A stretch of DNA of 64,000 nt. Origin: an uncultured Microbulbifer sp. (GTDB lineage: Bacteria; Pseudomonadota; Gammaproteobacteria; Pseudomonadales; Cellvibrionaceae). Made by a program: the position numbers and the translations under genes. Position 1 is the stretch's first letter; each line of letters opens with the position of its first letter. Positions 18,126 through 27,559 of this stretch are shown one piece after another. The stretch spans positions 1-64,000 of the forward strand of contig NZ_CANNGQ010000005.1 in the NCBI RefSeq assembly GCF_947504145.1. The letters run 5' to 3'. The notes beneath the pieces are model-generated. The model saw only the letters and a program-made list of their open reading frames with translations, had not been told where the DNA came from and made no database searches.

Positions 18126-20216
18126 TTACCAGATAACCACCCGCTCCTCTTCAGGCAGATACATACCATCGCCTTCTTTCACGTCAAACGCGGAGTAGAA
18201 GGCTTCAATATTCGGCACTACGCCCTGCACCCGGTATTCCGCCGGTGAGTGCGGGTCGGTTTTCAGGCGCTCGCTAAGGGCTTCGTCGCGCATCTTGCTG
18301 CGCCATACCTGTGCCCAGCCAAGGAACACACGCTGATCACCGGTGAAGCCGTCGATCTTCGGTGCCTGCTCGCCGTTCAGGGACATTTTATAGGCCTTGT
18401 AGGCAATGCCGAGGCCGGACAGGTCGCCGATATTCTCGCCCAGAGTCAGCTCGCCGTTCACATGCTCGCCTTCCAGCGGCTCAAAGCCGTTGTACTGGGA
18501 AACCAGCTTGCCGGTGAGGTGCTCGAAGTTGTCGCGGTCGGAATCGGTCCACCAGTTATTCAGGTAGCCCTTGCCGTCAAACTTGGAGCCTTTGTCGTCG
18601 AAGCCGTGGCCGATTTCATGGCCGATCACGCCGCCGATACCGCCGTAGTTCACGGCATCGTCCGCATTCATATTGAAGAAAGGCGGCTGCAGGATGGCGG
18701 CGGGGAATACGATCTCATTCATTGCCGGATTGTAGTAGGCGTTGACGGTCTGCGGGCTCATGCCCCACTCACCGCGGTCCAGTGGTTTGCCCAGTTTGTT
18801 GCGTTCGTGCAGGGTTTCAAACAGTGTGGCGGCCACGGCGTTGCCCACCAGATCGTCGGTGCTGACCTGGAGTGCACTGTAGTCGCGCCACGTGTCCGGG
18901 TACCCGATTTTGGTGGTGAAGTTGGCCAGCTTGGTCAGCGCTTCCTGCTTGGTGTCTTCACTCATCCAGGTGAGGGATTCGATGGACTCTTTGTAGGCGG
19001 CCTTCAGGTTGTTCACCAGCTCGACCATGCGCGCCTTGGCTTCCGGCGGGAAGTATTTTTCCACATAGCGCTGGCCCACCAGTTCACCGACAGAGCCGTT
19101 TACGAACTGCACGGCGCGTTTCCAGCGGGGCTCCATTTCTTTGGTGCCACGGATGGTGGTGCCGTAAAAGTCGAAGTTGGCCTGGGCGATTTCGCTATGC
19201 ATATACGGTGCATTGGCGGCGAGCACCTTGAGTTTCAGGTAGCGCTTCCAGGTCTTGAGATCGGTGTCAGTGATAATCTGGTTGACCGCTTCCAGGTACT
19301 CCGGCTGGCCCACCATAAAGCTTTCGGCTTTTTCGAGGTGTGCTTTGCTCAGGTAGCTTTCCAGGTCTACTGCGGGAATGCGTTCCTGAAGCTCTGCCAG
19401 GCTCAATTTGTTGTAGTACTTGTCCGGATCGCGGTTGTCGACGCGGGTGCGGTGGTGCTCTGCCAGGCTTTTTTCCAGTTGGAAAATGGCATCGGCATTT
19501 TGCTCGGGGTTATCAAGGCCGGCAATATTCTGCATCTTGGCGAGGTAGGCCAGGTATGCCTGTTGCAAGGTCTGGCCCTTCTCGGAGTCGTCAAAGTAAT
19601 AATCGCGATCGGGCAGACCGAGGCCTGCTTGCCAGATGACGGTGATGTAGTTTTCAACCTGCTTCAGGTCTTGCCAGATGCCGGCACCAAAGGGTGTGCT
19701 GTAACCGACGGTATCGGCGTAGGCGAAGAAGTCGGTCAGGTCTTTGGTGGACTGGATGGCGTCTACCTTGGCCAGTTCGCCGGCGATTGCGTCAAGGCCT
19801 TTTTTCTCGATCAGCTCTTCGTTCATGTAGCTGTTGTACAGATCACCGATCTGCTTGGCACCGGCGCTGTTGGCGTGCTCTCCGGCCTCCATGATCAGTG
19901 CTTTTACTTCTTCGGTGGCTTTGTCACGCAATATGCTGAAACCGCCCCAGCGGGATTTGTCCGCGGGGATCTCGGTGTTCTTCATCCAGTTGCCGTTGAC
20001 GTAGGTGTAGAAGTCGTCCTGCGGGCGGACGCTGGTGTCCATGGCGGTGAGGTCGATACCGGAGCCGAGTTCGGCAACCTGTGCGGCAGAAGCATCGGTG
20101 GCTGAAGCGGTATTCTGGGGGCTGTCCGCGCTGGGGTTTTCAGACTGTGAGCAGCCAGTCAGGGAAGTTCCGGCGATGGCGCCGGCAATTGCCAGAGGTA
20201 GAAGCAGTTTTTTCAT
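18126..20216 (-). CDS. M13-family (neprilysin/PepO-like) lipoprotein metalloendopeptidase
   Basis: A 696-residue zinc endopeptidase anchored as a lipoprotein: MKKLLLPLAIAGAIAGTSLTGC gives a lipobox ending at Cys22. M13 motifs are complete: PEDDFYTYVNG-like start (RPQDDFYTYVNGNWM), NPAMNEIVFPAAILQPPFF, catalytic VIGHEIGHGFDDKGS (HExxH near 530), third ligand in ENIGDLSGL, and the terminal Trp of the family. It probably digests small peptides at the outer membrane or cell surface. The start at 20216 is set by the lipoprotein signal; the longer frame adds 47 unrelated residues. Upstream is the chalcone isomerase-like/TonB gene on the same strand, separated by a terminator. Confidence 0.95.
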   Translation of the reverse strand: MKKLLLPLAIAGAIAGTSLTGCSQSENPSADSPQNTASATDASAAQVAELGSGIDLTAMDTSVRPQDDFYTYVNGNWMKNTEIPADKSRWGGFSILRDKATEEVKALIMEAGEHANSAGAKQIGDLYNSYMNEELIEKKGLDAIAGELAKVDAIQSTKDLTDFFAYADTVGYSTPFGAGIWQDLKQVENYITVIWQAGLGLPDRDYYFDDSEKGQTLQQAYLAYLAKMQNIAGLDNPEQNADAIFQLEKSLAEHHRTRVDNRDPDKYYNKLSLAELQERIPAVDLESYLSKAHLEKAESFMVGQPEYLEAVNQIITDTDLKTWKRYLKLKVLAANAPYMHSEIAQANFDFYGTTIRGTKEMEPRWKRAVQFVNGSVGELVGQRYVEKYFPPEAKARMVELVNNLKAAYKESIESLTWMSEDTKQEALTKLANFTTKIGYPDTWRDYSALQVSTDDLVGNAVAATLFETLHERNKLGKPLDRGEWGMSPQTVNAYYNPAMNEIVFPAAILQPPFFNMNADDAVNYGGIGGVIGHEIGHGFDDKGSKFDGKGYLNNWWTDSDRDNFEHLTGKLVSQYNGFEPLEGEHVNGELTLGENIGDLSGLGIAYKAYKMSLNGEQAPKIDGFTGDQRVFLGWAQVWRSKMRDEALSERLKTDPHSPAEYRVQGVVPNIEAFYSAFDVKEGDGMYLPEEERVVIW

Positions 20217-20357
20217 GGATGGCCTTTTGGGCTTGTTATCGTTGCCGGTCACCAGACCGGATGACAGTGGTAACAGCCCTCTAGTATGCACCGGGGTGGC
20301 GAGAGGGCAAACCGGCATGCGGTCAGTTGTAGGGCAAGAGCGATGGATTCCGGCCAA

Positions 20358-20383
20358 TAAAAAACCCCGCAGAGCGGGGTTTT
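20358..20383 (-). terminator. Intrinsic terminator after the chalcone isomerase-like/TonB gene
   Basis: On the minus strand, AAAACCCCGC-TCT-GCGGGGTTTTTT forms an 8-bp stem with T run, 36 bp after the stop at 20419. Confidence 0.9.
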
Positions 20384-20418
20384 GAGGGTGAATACGTCTT
20401 GATGCGACTAAGCGCGAA

Positions 20419-21642
20419 TCAGTCCGGCAGGCGGAAGGTGATCGGTACAGAGAATCGGTATTCGTCGATTTTCAGCTGCGCTGGCGTGGCCGGGTAGGGG
20501 CCCGCACGTTCAACGGCCTCCAGGGCCTCACGGTTGAGGCTGGAGTAGCGGGATTCCTGCAGTGTACTCACGTTTTTCACTTTGCCCTGATTGTCGATGG
20601 TCACATTCAGGCGGACACTGCCTTCCTGGCCACGCTCCTGGGCGCGTTTGGGGTAGCGAATGTGCTTGAAGGTGTGGCGCAGCAGCATGGAGTGATAGAT
20701 CTGGCGAGCCAGAATCATATCGGCAGTCAGCGGTGCTTCCTCTTCTTCCTCCAGCTCCTCTTCCTCCATCGGTGTGGCGGGGCGGGTAGTGGTGGGCTTC
20801 AGGGGTTTGGGCTGAGAGGCCGGCGCCTGTACCGCAGCGCTTTCCGCTTTGGGCTCAGCGCTTGCTGGCACCGGCGGCGCAACGGTGGGCGCGCCGATGG
20901 CGGCCAGGGTCGGCGCTGGGATATTGGCCTTGAGCTCAGGTTTGGGCTGGCTGGTGGCCGCGACCTGGACCGGCTCGGGCTTTGGCTCGGCTTTCGGCGC
21001 TGCCGCCTGCTCTTCCTGTTCCTGTGCGGCTTCCTGCTGGTCGATCATTGCGGCGATCTGGGCCACGCGGTCTGCGCCCGGCTGCAGGGATTCATAGGTG
21101 GCCAGCATGCCGGAATCAACCTGGCCGGACCCCATGAGACCGTCACGGAAGTCGGTGGATGGTGGCACCGGGCCAACCCAGGCGCGCAGCAGCGTGTTGA
21201 AAAATTCACGGTCCTCGATCATGCCGATCATGATGTCGTTCAGGGATACCGAGGTGGTGCCGGTGTCTGCGGCGAAATCGATGCGCAGCTGATCTCCGGT
21301 CGTCAGTCGGCCTTTGAACAGATTGGCGAAGGTGACCATGTTCTCGGCCTGGCCTGTCAGCACATTGCCGGGATTGTTGATGGCGATGCCTTCCATCCAC
21401 TGGTTGCGGAAGCGGCGGGCGGAGAGCCGGTCGGCGATGATGCGGACCTCCAGGCTGCGTGGCATGTTATTGTCGAGCAGCGCGCTGGCCTCACCGGAGA
21501 GCCGTTCCGAGTAGACGGCAGCGATGTATTGATCTTTATTGAATTGTTGTTCCAGAGCGAGACCGTTCAGCAGCGGCGCTGCCTTTGCAGCCAGGGCCGT
21601 AGCGAACAACAGCAGGGCAATGACGAGGTTGGTCGTTTTCAT
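20419..21642 (-). CDS. Chalcone isomerase-like domain fused to a TonB C-terminal domain
   Basis: A 407-residue exported protein. Residues 1-21 are a signal sequence or membrane anchor. About 25-170 resemble the bacterial chalcone isomerase-like fold (FNKDQYIAAVYSERL...RRFRNQWMEGIAINNP...GDQLRIDF...FFNTLLRAWVGPVPPS). A long Pro/Ala/Glu-rich linker (about 195-305), including an acidic EEEELEEEEE run, precedes a TonB C-terminal domain (about 315-407: GSVRLNVTIDNQGKVKNVSTLQESRYSSLNREALEAVERAGPYP). TonB proteins normally have only an anchor and linker before the C-terminal domain. No exbB/exbD is adjacent. It may not energise receptors at all. Domain calls are from motif memory; the fusion is clear in a single frame. 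Confidence 0.8.
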   Translation of the reverse strand: MKTTNLVIALLLFATALAAKAAPLLNGLALEQQFNKDQYIAAVYSERLSGEASALLDNNMPRSLEVRIIADRLSARRFRNQWMEGIAINNPGNVLTGQAENMVTFANLFKGRLTTGDQLRIDFAADTGTTSVSLNDIMIGMIEDREFFNTLLRAWVGPVPPSTDFRDGLMGSGQVDSGMLATYESLQPGADRVAQIAAMIDQQEAAQEQEEQAAAPKAEPKPEPVQVAATSQPKPELKANIPAPTLAAIGAPTVAPPVPASAEPKAESAAVQAPASQPKPLKPTTTRPATPMEEEELEEEEEAPLTADMILARQIYHSMLLRHTFKHIRYPKRAQERGQEGSVRLNVTIDNQGKVKNVSTLQESRYSSLNREALEAVERAGPYPATPAQLKIDEYRFSVPITFRLPD

Positions 21643-22063
21643 TTTTGCTTTGGTATCTGATTGAAAGCCGGATGGGCAGAACCCGGCAGATAAAGCGCTG
21701 AAAAATCAATCAAAATACCCCAGACAAATTTCCAGCCGCTTCGATCGCACCCTCCCCCCGAAAGGTACGGGCCCCGTGTTAATCTGCCAGAAATCGAGCG
21801 GATATTTTTTATCCAGTATTTGGCTGAAATTAACCGAGGCTCTGCTCAACTCTACTGTAACTGCAATGGAGTTCAACCCTGAAATGGGTAAAATGTCTCG
21901 TTTTTTCAAATCCGGGGAATGGCAGGGCAGACAGCCGTCACTTTCCGCCTAGAATGCAGCAGCAGATGGTGCGTGCCGAGTCAGGCAGAATTGGCCGTCG
22001 CAACCTCACAGCAAACACACACAAGAACGGTTCGATCAAGCAATCGACTAAGCCAAGAGTTTC
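21643..22063. other. 421-bp divergent intergenic region
   Basis: This separates the minus-strand TonB-like gene from the plus-strand cNMP-binding gene. It is AT-richer than its surroundings at 21690-21910. A 67-codon minus frame (21706-21909) has no family resemblance or ribosome-binding site and I do not call it. I see no convincing operator, terminator or RNA. Confidence 0.5.
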
Positions 22064-22765
22064 ATGGATTACAAACCGCTCAGTGATTACCCGCGGGATG
22101 CGGTAGATCGCCTCCTGAATGTCATACATCTCTTTCGCGATATTCGTGCTACCAGCGAGTGGCAGTACGACGTGCTGCTGAAGCGTTCGCGGCTGTCGAC
22201 GCTGTCTCCCGGTGAGGCACTGTTGCACGCTGGGGATGTGGACCAGTGGGTGTACTTTCTGTTGCGCGGTGAACTGCACGTGCATGTGGACAATGAGGCT
22301 GCGGCCCGTGAAGAGCGCCCGCTGGCGGTGATTCGTCCGGGCGAGGTATTTGGTGATCTGTCCATGCTGCTGGCCGAGCCGCGCAGCGCGACCATTGTCG
22401 CCGCGCCGGTCGGACAGGATATTCAGGTGCTGGCGGTCGACTGTACCCTGTTTGGCGACCTCGAAGACTTCTCCCTGTTGCACCTGCCTACCAAGCTGGT
22501 GTTCTACCGCAATATGGTGCACTCGTTACGCTGGAAGCTCGAAGTGTACCGTTCGAAGTATCCCACCCACGAACTCGCCAATAGCCACCGCCGCCTGAAG
22601 CTCTATACCGGGCCGAAAAACAGTAAAGAGGAGCTGGTGGCTCTGGCCGGTCAGGCAAAAGATCTTGCGCGGATTCTGCTGGACTGGAATGCGGAGTTTG
22701 GCAGTGGCCAACTGGTTGCCGAAGAGTCCGATATGACAGATTTTCTCGAGTCGATCCTCTCCTGA
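22064..22765 (+). CDS. Cyclic nucleotide-binding domain protein without DNA-binding domain
   Basis: A 233-residue cytoplasmic protein with a Crp-type cNMP-binding beta-roll at about residues 25-140: LHAGDVDQWVYFLLRGELHVHV, then RPGEVFGDLSMLLAEPRSATIVA, where GDLSML...RSAT corresponds to the phosphate-binding cassette (the usual FGE is FGD here). The remaining 90 residues are helical and contain no recognisable helix-turn-helix. It probably acts by protein contact rather than as a transcription factor. The RND efflux genes follow on the same strand after 310 bp. Confidence 0.85.
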   Translation: MDYKPLSDYPRDAVDRLLNVIHLFRDIRATSEWQYDVLLKRSRLSTLSPGEALLHAGDVDQWVYFLLRGELHVHVDNEAAAREERPLAVIRPGEVFGDLSMLLAEPRSATIVAAPVGQDIQVLAVDCTLFGDLEDFSLLHLPTKLVFYRNMVHSLRWKLEVYRSKYPTHELANSHRRLKLYTGPKNSKEELVALAGQAKDLARILLDWNAEFGSGQLVAEESDMTDFLESILS

Positions 22766-23075
22766 GTTTTCTCTGGCCCGGCCGGTGCAGTCGGGCCTGT
22801 GTTTGCCACTCTCGTCCTTTCTTTTATTACCTCCTTTATTGACGCTTCGATATCGTGGCTTTGTAGTCAGTCCCCGTACTAATCTCTCCTGTCTTTCTGA
22901 GATATCTCAAAATTCGCCGACAGGCCTGAATTCCCCGATGGATTTCGCAATTGGGCAGCTTTCGCCACTGCACGGTGATCGCTTTGCGCATAAAATGCGT
23001 ACACTTCGAGACTGCCCAACAGGTCACGTCGACCTCAAATCGAACATCTTCCTAATACACAGGAATACTGCAGGT
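22766..23075. other. 310-bp region before the RND efflux genes
   Basis: A weak hairpin GGCCCG...CGGGCC (22775-22797) may end the cNMP-protein transcript. TGAGATATCTCA at 22898-22909 is a perfect 12-bp palindrome that could be a regulator site for the efflux genes. An open frame continues upstream from the adaptor gene across this region, but its translation lacks family resemblance, so I start the adaptor at 23076. Confidence 0.5.
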
Positions 23076-24320
23076 ATGAACTTTCTGTTTTCTCTCTGGC
23101 GGCAACGCAACTATCGAATCGCTGCGATCGTCGCGATTCTTGCTGTCGTGTGGCTGCTGAGTGGCCTTCTTTCTGGTGCCAACGACGGTGCGTCCGAGCC
23201 TGTGCCGGGTGCCAGTGCCAAGCGGCCAGTTGCCGAAGAGATCACCGTCAAGGCGCGCCGACTGGATGCGCAGCCTTATGTCACTCGGGTGGTGGTGAAC
23301 AGTCGTACTGAAGCCAATCGCAGCGTACAGGTGCGGGCCGAGCTGGATGGTGTCATCGCGGCACTGCCAGTGGAGGAAGGCCAGCGGGTGGCTGCGGGGG
23401 ATGTGATCTGTGAAATTGCCGCGGAGGACCGGCCGGAGCGGCTGGAGCAGGCGCGCGCGACACTGCGCAAGGCCGAGCTGGATTTCGCCGGTGCCAAGAA
23501 GCTGGAGGGCCGCGGGTTGCAGTCCGGAACCGCCATGGCCCAGCAGGAAGTGGCACTGGCCAGTGCCCGCGCAGAATTGAAGCGCGCCCAGGTGGATGTC
23601 AAGAATCTCAAGATCCGAGCCCCCTATGACGGCCTGGTCAATAGCCGGGCGGTGGAGCTGGGGGACTTTATTCGTCGCGGCGAAGAGTGTGCGACGGTGC
23701 TGGACCTGGATCCCATGCTGATTGTCGGAGAGGTATCCGAGTCCCACGTCGGTAACCTCAATGTCGGAGGCTCGGCCAGCGCGCAGCTGCAGCAGGGGCA
23801 GTTGGTCGAGGGGCGCTTGCGCTACGTGAGTCAGCAGGCGCATCCGAATACCCGTGCCTATCGCGTGGAAGTTGCGGTGCCTAACGCCGACGGTGCTCTG
23901 CGCAGCGGCATCAGCGCGCGCATGGCGCTGCCCACTGGTGAGGTGCTCGCTCATCGCATCAATGCCTCCCTGTTAACACTGGATGATCGCGGACAACTGG
24001 GGGTGCGCACCCTGGATGAGGACCACCGGGTCCGCTTTATGACGGTGCAGCTTGTCAGTGATGAAAACGCAGGCGTCTGGGTCGCTGGCCTGCCTGCACG
24101 CCCGCTGTTGATCACGGTGGGGCAGGAGTATGTAAGTGAAGGTGAGCAGGTTGCGGTGGAGCTTGAAGAATCTGGCGGCGATCTGCCGGCGCCCCTGTCC
24201 AGTTCAGGTGCAGCCCAGGAGGGTGGAGCGGCTGTTGGCCAGCCCCTGATTGATTCCACCTCGGGTGTGGCAGTGCAGCAGTCTGAAACTCGTGACCAGA
24301 ATCAGGAGCCCCAGCAATGA
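23076..24320 (+). CDS. RND efflux periplasmic adaptor (membrane fusion protein)
   Basis: A 414-residue MFP linking an inner-membrane RND pump to an outer-membrane channel. An N-terminal TM anchor (about residues 14-32) is followed by a lipoyl half-motif (VQVRAELDGVIAALPVEEGQRVAAGDVICEI), a short alpha-hairpin (EQARATLRKAELDFAGAKKL), the second lipoyl half (KIRAPYDGLVNSRAVELGDFIRRGE) and beta-barrel regions. The C-terminal 40 residues are Ser/Gln-rich and disordered. The stop overlaps the pump start as ATGA. No outer-membrane channel gene is adjacent, so a shared TolC is likely. Confidence 0.92.
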   Translation: MNFLFSLWRQRNYRIAAIVAILAVVWLLSGLLSGANDGASEPVPGASAKRPVAEEITVKARRLDAQPYVTRVVVNSRTEANRSVQVRAELDGVIAALPVEEGQRVAAGDVICEIAAEDRPERLEQARATLRKAELDFAGAKKLEGRGLQSGTAMAQQEVALASARAELKRAQVDVKNLKIRAPYDGLVNSRAVELGDFIRRGEECATVLDLDPMLIVGEVSESHVGNLNVGGSASAQLQQGQLVEGRLRYVSQQAHPNTRAYRVEVAVPNADGALRSGISARMALPTGEVLAHRINASLLTLDDRGQLGVRTLDEDHRVRFMTVQLVSDENAGVWVAGLPARPLLITVGQEYVSEGEQVAVELEESGGDLPAPLSSSGAAQEGGAAVGQPLIDSTSGVAVQQSETRDQNQEPQQ

Positions 24321-27300
24321 AGCTGCTGGATAGTGCGGTAAACCGTTTTCGCAGCAGCATCAGCCTGATGCTGTTGGTCGTGATCATGGGCATCGCTGCG
24401 CGCGGCGCCATGACGGTGGAATCCAGCCCCGAAGTCAATCCGCCCATCGTGATCGTGCAGGTGATGCACGAAGGCATTTCGCCTGAAGATGGTGTGCGCT
24501 TGCTGGTCCGCCCGATGGAGCAGGAAATTCGCGCGCTGGAAGGTGTCGAGGAAGTGATCGCCACGGCCCGCGAAGGGCTGGTGTACCTGGTGATCGAGTT
24601 TGACTCGGCACTGGATATCGACCTGGCGGTGGACGAGGTGCGCAATGCAGTAGACCGCGCGAAAGCGGAATTGCCGCGGGATGCAGAAGAACCGATTGTC
24701 GAGGAGGCCTCCGCGCAGCCCTTCCCGGCGATTGTGGTGACGCTGGCAGGTGAGGGGGTCCGTGAGCGCGAGATGCTGCGCAGTGCCCAGCTGTTGAAGC
24801 GTAAGATCGAAAACATCAGCGAAGTACTGAGTGCGGATATCAACGGCAACCGGGAAGAAGTAGTCGAGGCGACTATCGACCCGGTGCGGCTGGAGCACTA
24901 TCAGATTACCAGCGGTGAGCTGATCAATGCGGTACTGGGAAACAACCTGCTGATTCCCGCGGGAGAAATGGATGTCAGCAAGGGGCGCTTCTCGGTCAAG
25001 GTGCCGGGCCTGATTGAAACCGCTGAAGATGTGTATCAGATTCCGCTGAAACAGTCGGAGCACGGCGTGGTGACCCTGGGGCAGGTGACGGATATCCGTC
25101 GCACCTTCAAGGATGCTACCAGCTATACCAGCGTCAATGGCCGCCCGGGGCTCGCGATCAATGTGGAAAAGCGCACCGGTGCCAGTGCGGTAGACCTGGC
25201 AGACACCGTGCGTGCGGTAGTCAATGCCGAACGCGAGTACCTGCCGCGCGGAGTGACGGTAGATTTTGTATTCGATCAGTCTGAAGTTGCGCGGGATATG
25301 GTCAGCGAGATGGAGGGGAATATCCTCACTGCCATGTTGCTGGTGATGATCATCGTGGTGGCGGCACTGGGGTTTCGTTCCGGCCTACTGGTAGGGTTTG
25401 GGATTCCCTTTTCCCTGCTGTTTGGTTCCATCATTACCTGGTATCTGGGCTACTCGTTCAACTTTATGGTGATGTTCGGCATGTTGCTGGCCCTCGGCAT
25501 GTTGATCGACGGCTCCATCGTGATTACCGAATTTGCCGACCGCAAAATGGCGGAGGGGCTGTCGGCGCGAGTGGCTTACTCCATTTCGGTCAGACGGATG
25601 TTCTGGCCAGTGATTGCCTCCACCGGAACCACCCTGGCTGCGTTCCTGCCCATCATCTTCTGGCCCGGTGTGGTGGGGGATTTCATGCGCTATCTGCCGG
25701 TTACCGTATTTTCTGTACTGGCGGGCTCCCTGGTGTATGCGCTCTTCTTTGCGCCGGTACTGGGCTCGGTATTTGGCAAAAGCAATACGGATCTGAAGAG
25801 CCAGCAATATTTGAAGCAGCTGGAGTCTGGTGACCCGAGTGGGTTACCCGGGATTACCGGCCTGTATGCGCGCCTGTTGGGTCCGGTCGTGCGCCGCCCA
25901 TTTGTTTCCTTCGGCGCCACCATTCTGGTGTTGATTGGTATTTTTGCTGCATTCAGTACATTCAATCCGGGAGTGGAGTTTTTTACCGAGACGGAAGAGC
26001 AGTACGGCAACGTGGAGGTGCGGGCGCAGGGCAACCTTTCCGTCGAAGAGAAAAAAGAGCTGGTGGCGCAGGTGGAAGCCGCGGTGATGGGCGTCCCTGA
26101 AGTGCGGGTGGTCTATTCGGCCATTGGCTCCGGTGGTATTTCCGGCAATTCGGAAAAATCCCCGGACCAGATTGCCAACCTGCTGGTGGAGCTGCTGCCG
26201 TCAATGGAGCGCGAGCGCAAGAGCAAAGAGGTATTTGCGGATATTCGCAAACGCACGGCCAATTTTGCCGGTATCAAAACCAGTGCCAATGCCTTTGAAG
26301 GCGGCCCGCCGGTGGGTAAAGATATTGTTCTGGAGTTGCGCAGCCGCGATTACGACCAGCTGCTCGCGGAAACCTGGCGCCTGCACCGCGCCATGGTGAG
26401 TGAGTTCGGTGGCCTGCGGGACGTGGTCAATACCGCACCGCTGCCGGGTATTGAATGGGAAGTGAAGGTCGATAGAGCCAAGGCGGCTCTCTATGGTGCC
26501 GACCTCACCGGTGTGGGGCGTGCGGTGCAGCTGGTGACCAACGGCGTATTGATGGCTGAGTACCGGCCGGATGATTCTGATGAGGAAGTGGATATCCGCA
26601 TTCGCTACCCGGATTACGCGCGCGGCATCACCGCCCTCGACGAATTGAAGGTGAATACCCCCAATGGTGCGGTGCCAGTGAGCAGTTTTGTTTCCACCGA
26701 GCCGGGTGCAAAGGTCGACAAGATCGAGCGAATCGATGGCATTACCCGTATGCAGGTCAAAGCGGATGTGGAGGATGGTGTACTGGCCGACGACAAGGTG
26801 CGGGAAATCCGCAAGTGGCTGGCGGATAACCCGATGGATGGCCAGGTGGAACTGCTGTTCCGCGGTGCGGACGAGGATCAGAACGAGTCCCTGGTATTCC
26901 TTCAGGTGGCCTTTTCCCTGTCGTTGTTCCTGATGTTTATTCTGCTGGTGACCCAGTTCAACAGCTTTTATCAGTCTGCACTGATTCTTTCCTCGGTAAT
27001 CATGTCCACCGCCGGAGTTATGTTGGGGCTGACACTCACCCAGAGCACATTCAGTGTCATCATGACCGGGGTGGGTATCGTTGCGTTGGCGGGTATCGTG
27101 GTGAATAACAACATTGTATTGATCGATACCTACAACTATGTGCGCAAAGCGGAGCCCGAGTTGAGCCACGGGGCAGCTGCAGTCAAGGCGGCCGCACAGC
27201 GGCTGCGCCCGGTATTCCTGACCACGACCACCACCATTCTCGGCCTGTTGCCTCTGGCGCTGGGGGTGAGCGTGGATATGGTTGGGCGTACGGTGGTGGT

Positions 27301-27478
27301 GAATGGGGTTATCGCTTCCTTCTGGGTGAAGCTGGCCAGCGCGATCGTGTACGGCCTGAGCTTTTCGACCTTGCTGACATTGATTGTCACACCGGTGATG
27401 CTGGCACTGCCATCGGCCGCAAGAAGTGCACTCGGGCGGATATTGCCGGTGCGCGACCGCGCGGCGCAAGAAACCTGA
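24317..27478 (+). CDS. RND-family efflux pump permease
   Basis: A 1053-residue inner-membrane pump with the AcrB/MexB layout: TM1, large periplasmic loop, six TM helices, second loop, six TM helices. It is driven by proton influx. In the TM4 proton-relay segment AcrB has two adjacent Asp; here the text is GMLIDGSIVITEF, one Asp followed by Gly. In TM10, where AcrB has Lys, this protein reads GIVVNNNIVLIDTYN. These changes place it outside the classical HAE-1 drug pumps, in a less-studied branch, so substrate is open. It is translationally coupled to its adaptor and followed by a strong terminator. Confidence 0.93.
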   Translation: MKLLDSAVNRFRSSISLMLLVVIMGIAARGAMTVESSPEVNPPIVIVQVMHEGISPEDGVRLLVRPMEQEIRALEGVEEVIATAREGLVYLVIEFDSALDIDLAVDEVRNAVDRAKAELPRDAEEPIVEEASAQPFPAIVVTLAGEGVREREMLRSAQLLKRKIENISEVLSADINGNREEVVEATIDPVRLEHYQITSGELINAVLGNNLLIPAGEMDVSKGRFSVKVPGLIETAEDVYQIPLKQSEHGVVTLGQVTDIRRTFKDATSYTSVNGRPGLAINVEKRTGASAVDLADTVRAVVNAEREYLPRGVTVDFVFDQSEVARDMVSEMEGNILTAMLLVMIIVVAALGFRSGLLVGFGIPFSLLFGSIITWYLGYSFNFMVMFGMLLALGMLIDGSIVITEFADRKMAEGLSARVAYSISVRRMFWPVIASTGTTLAAFLPIIFWPGVVGDFMRYLPVTVFSVLAGSLVYALFFAPVLGSVFGKSNTDLKSQQYLKQLESGDPSGLPGITGLYARLLGPVVRRPFVSFGATILVLIGIFAAFSTFNPGVEFFTETEEQYGNVEVRAQGNLSVEEKKELVAQVEAAVMGVPEVRVVYSAIGSGGISGNSEKSPDQIANLLVELLPSMERERKSKEVFADIRKRTANFAGIKTSANAFEGGPPVGKDIVLELRSRDYDQLLAETWRLHRAMVSEFGGLRDVVNTAPLPGIEWEVKVDRAKAALYGADLTGVGRAVQLVTNGVLMAEYRPDDSDEEVDIRIRYPDYARGITALDELKVNTPNGAVPVSSFVSTEPGAKVDKIERIDGITRMQVKADVEDGVLADDKVREIRKWLADNPMDGQVELLFRGADEDQNESLVFLQVAFSLSLFLMFILLVTQFNSFYQSALILSSVIMSTAGVMLGLTLTQSTFSVIMTGVGIVALAGIVVNNNIVLIDTYNYVRKAEPELSHGAAAVKAAAQRLRPVFLTTTTTILGLLPLALGVSVDMVGRTVVVNGVIASFWVKLASAIVYGLSFSTLLTLIVTPVMLALPSAARSALGRILPVRDRAAQET

Positions 27479-27505
27479 GATAAGCAGCGGCCTTAAGGCC
27501 TAAAC

Positions 27506-27535
27506 GAAAAAACCCCGGCGAGCCGGGGTTTTTTC
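27506..27535. terminator. Bidirectional terminator between the RND pump and the AlgP-like gene
   Basis: A 9-bp stem AACCCCGGC/GCCGGGGTT is flanked by A and T runs, serving two convergent genes. A GGCCTTAAGGCC palindrome lies just before it at 27489-27500. Confidence 0.92.
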
Positions 27536-27559
27536 GTTTCAAATGCCAGAAATGCCGGC

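Noticed and set aside
17908-18136. Small ORFs on both strands across the 114-bp inverted repeat
   Set aside because: Mirror-like peptides created by the inverted repeat.
18249-20105. 618-codon plus-strand frame opposite the M13 peptidase
   Set aside because: The minus strand encodes complete M13 motifs; this frame is a shadow of codon bias.
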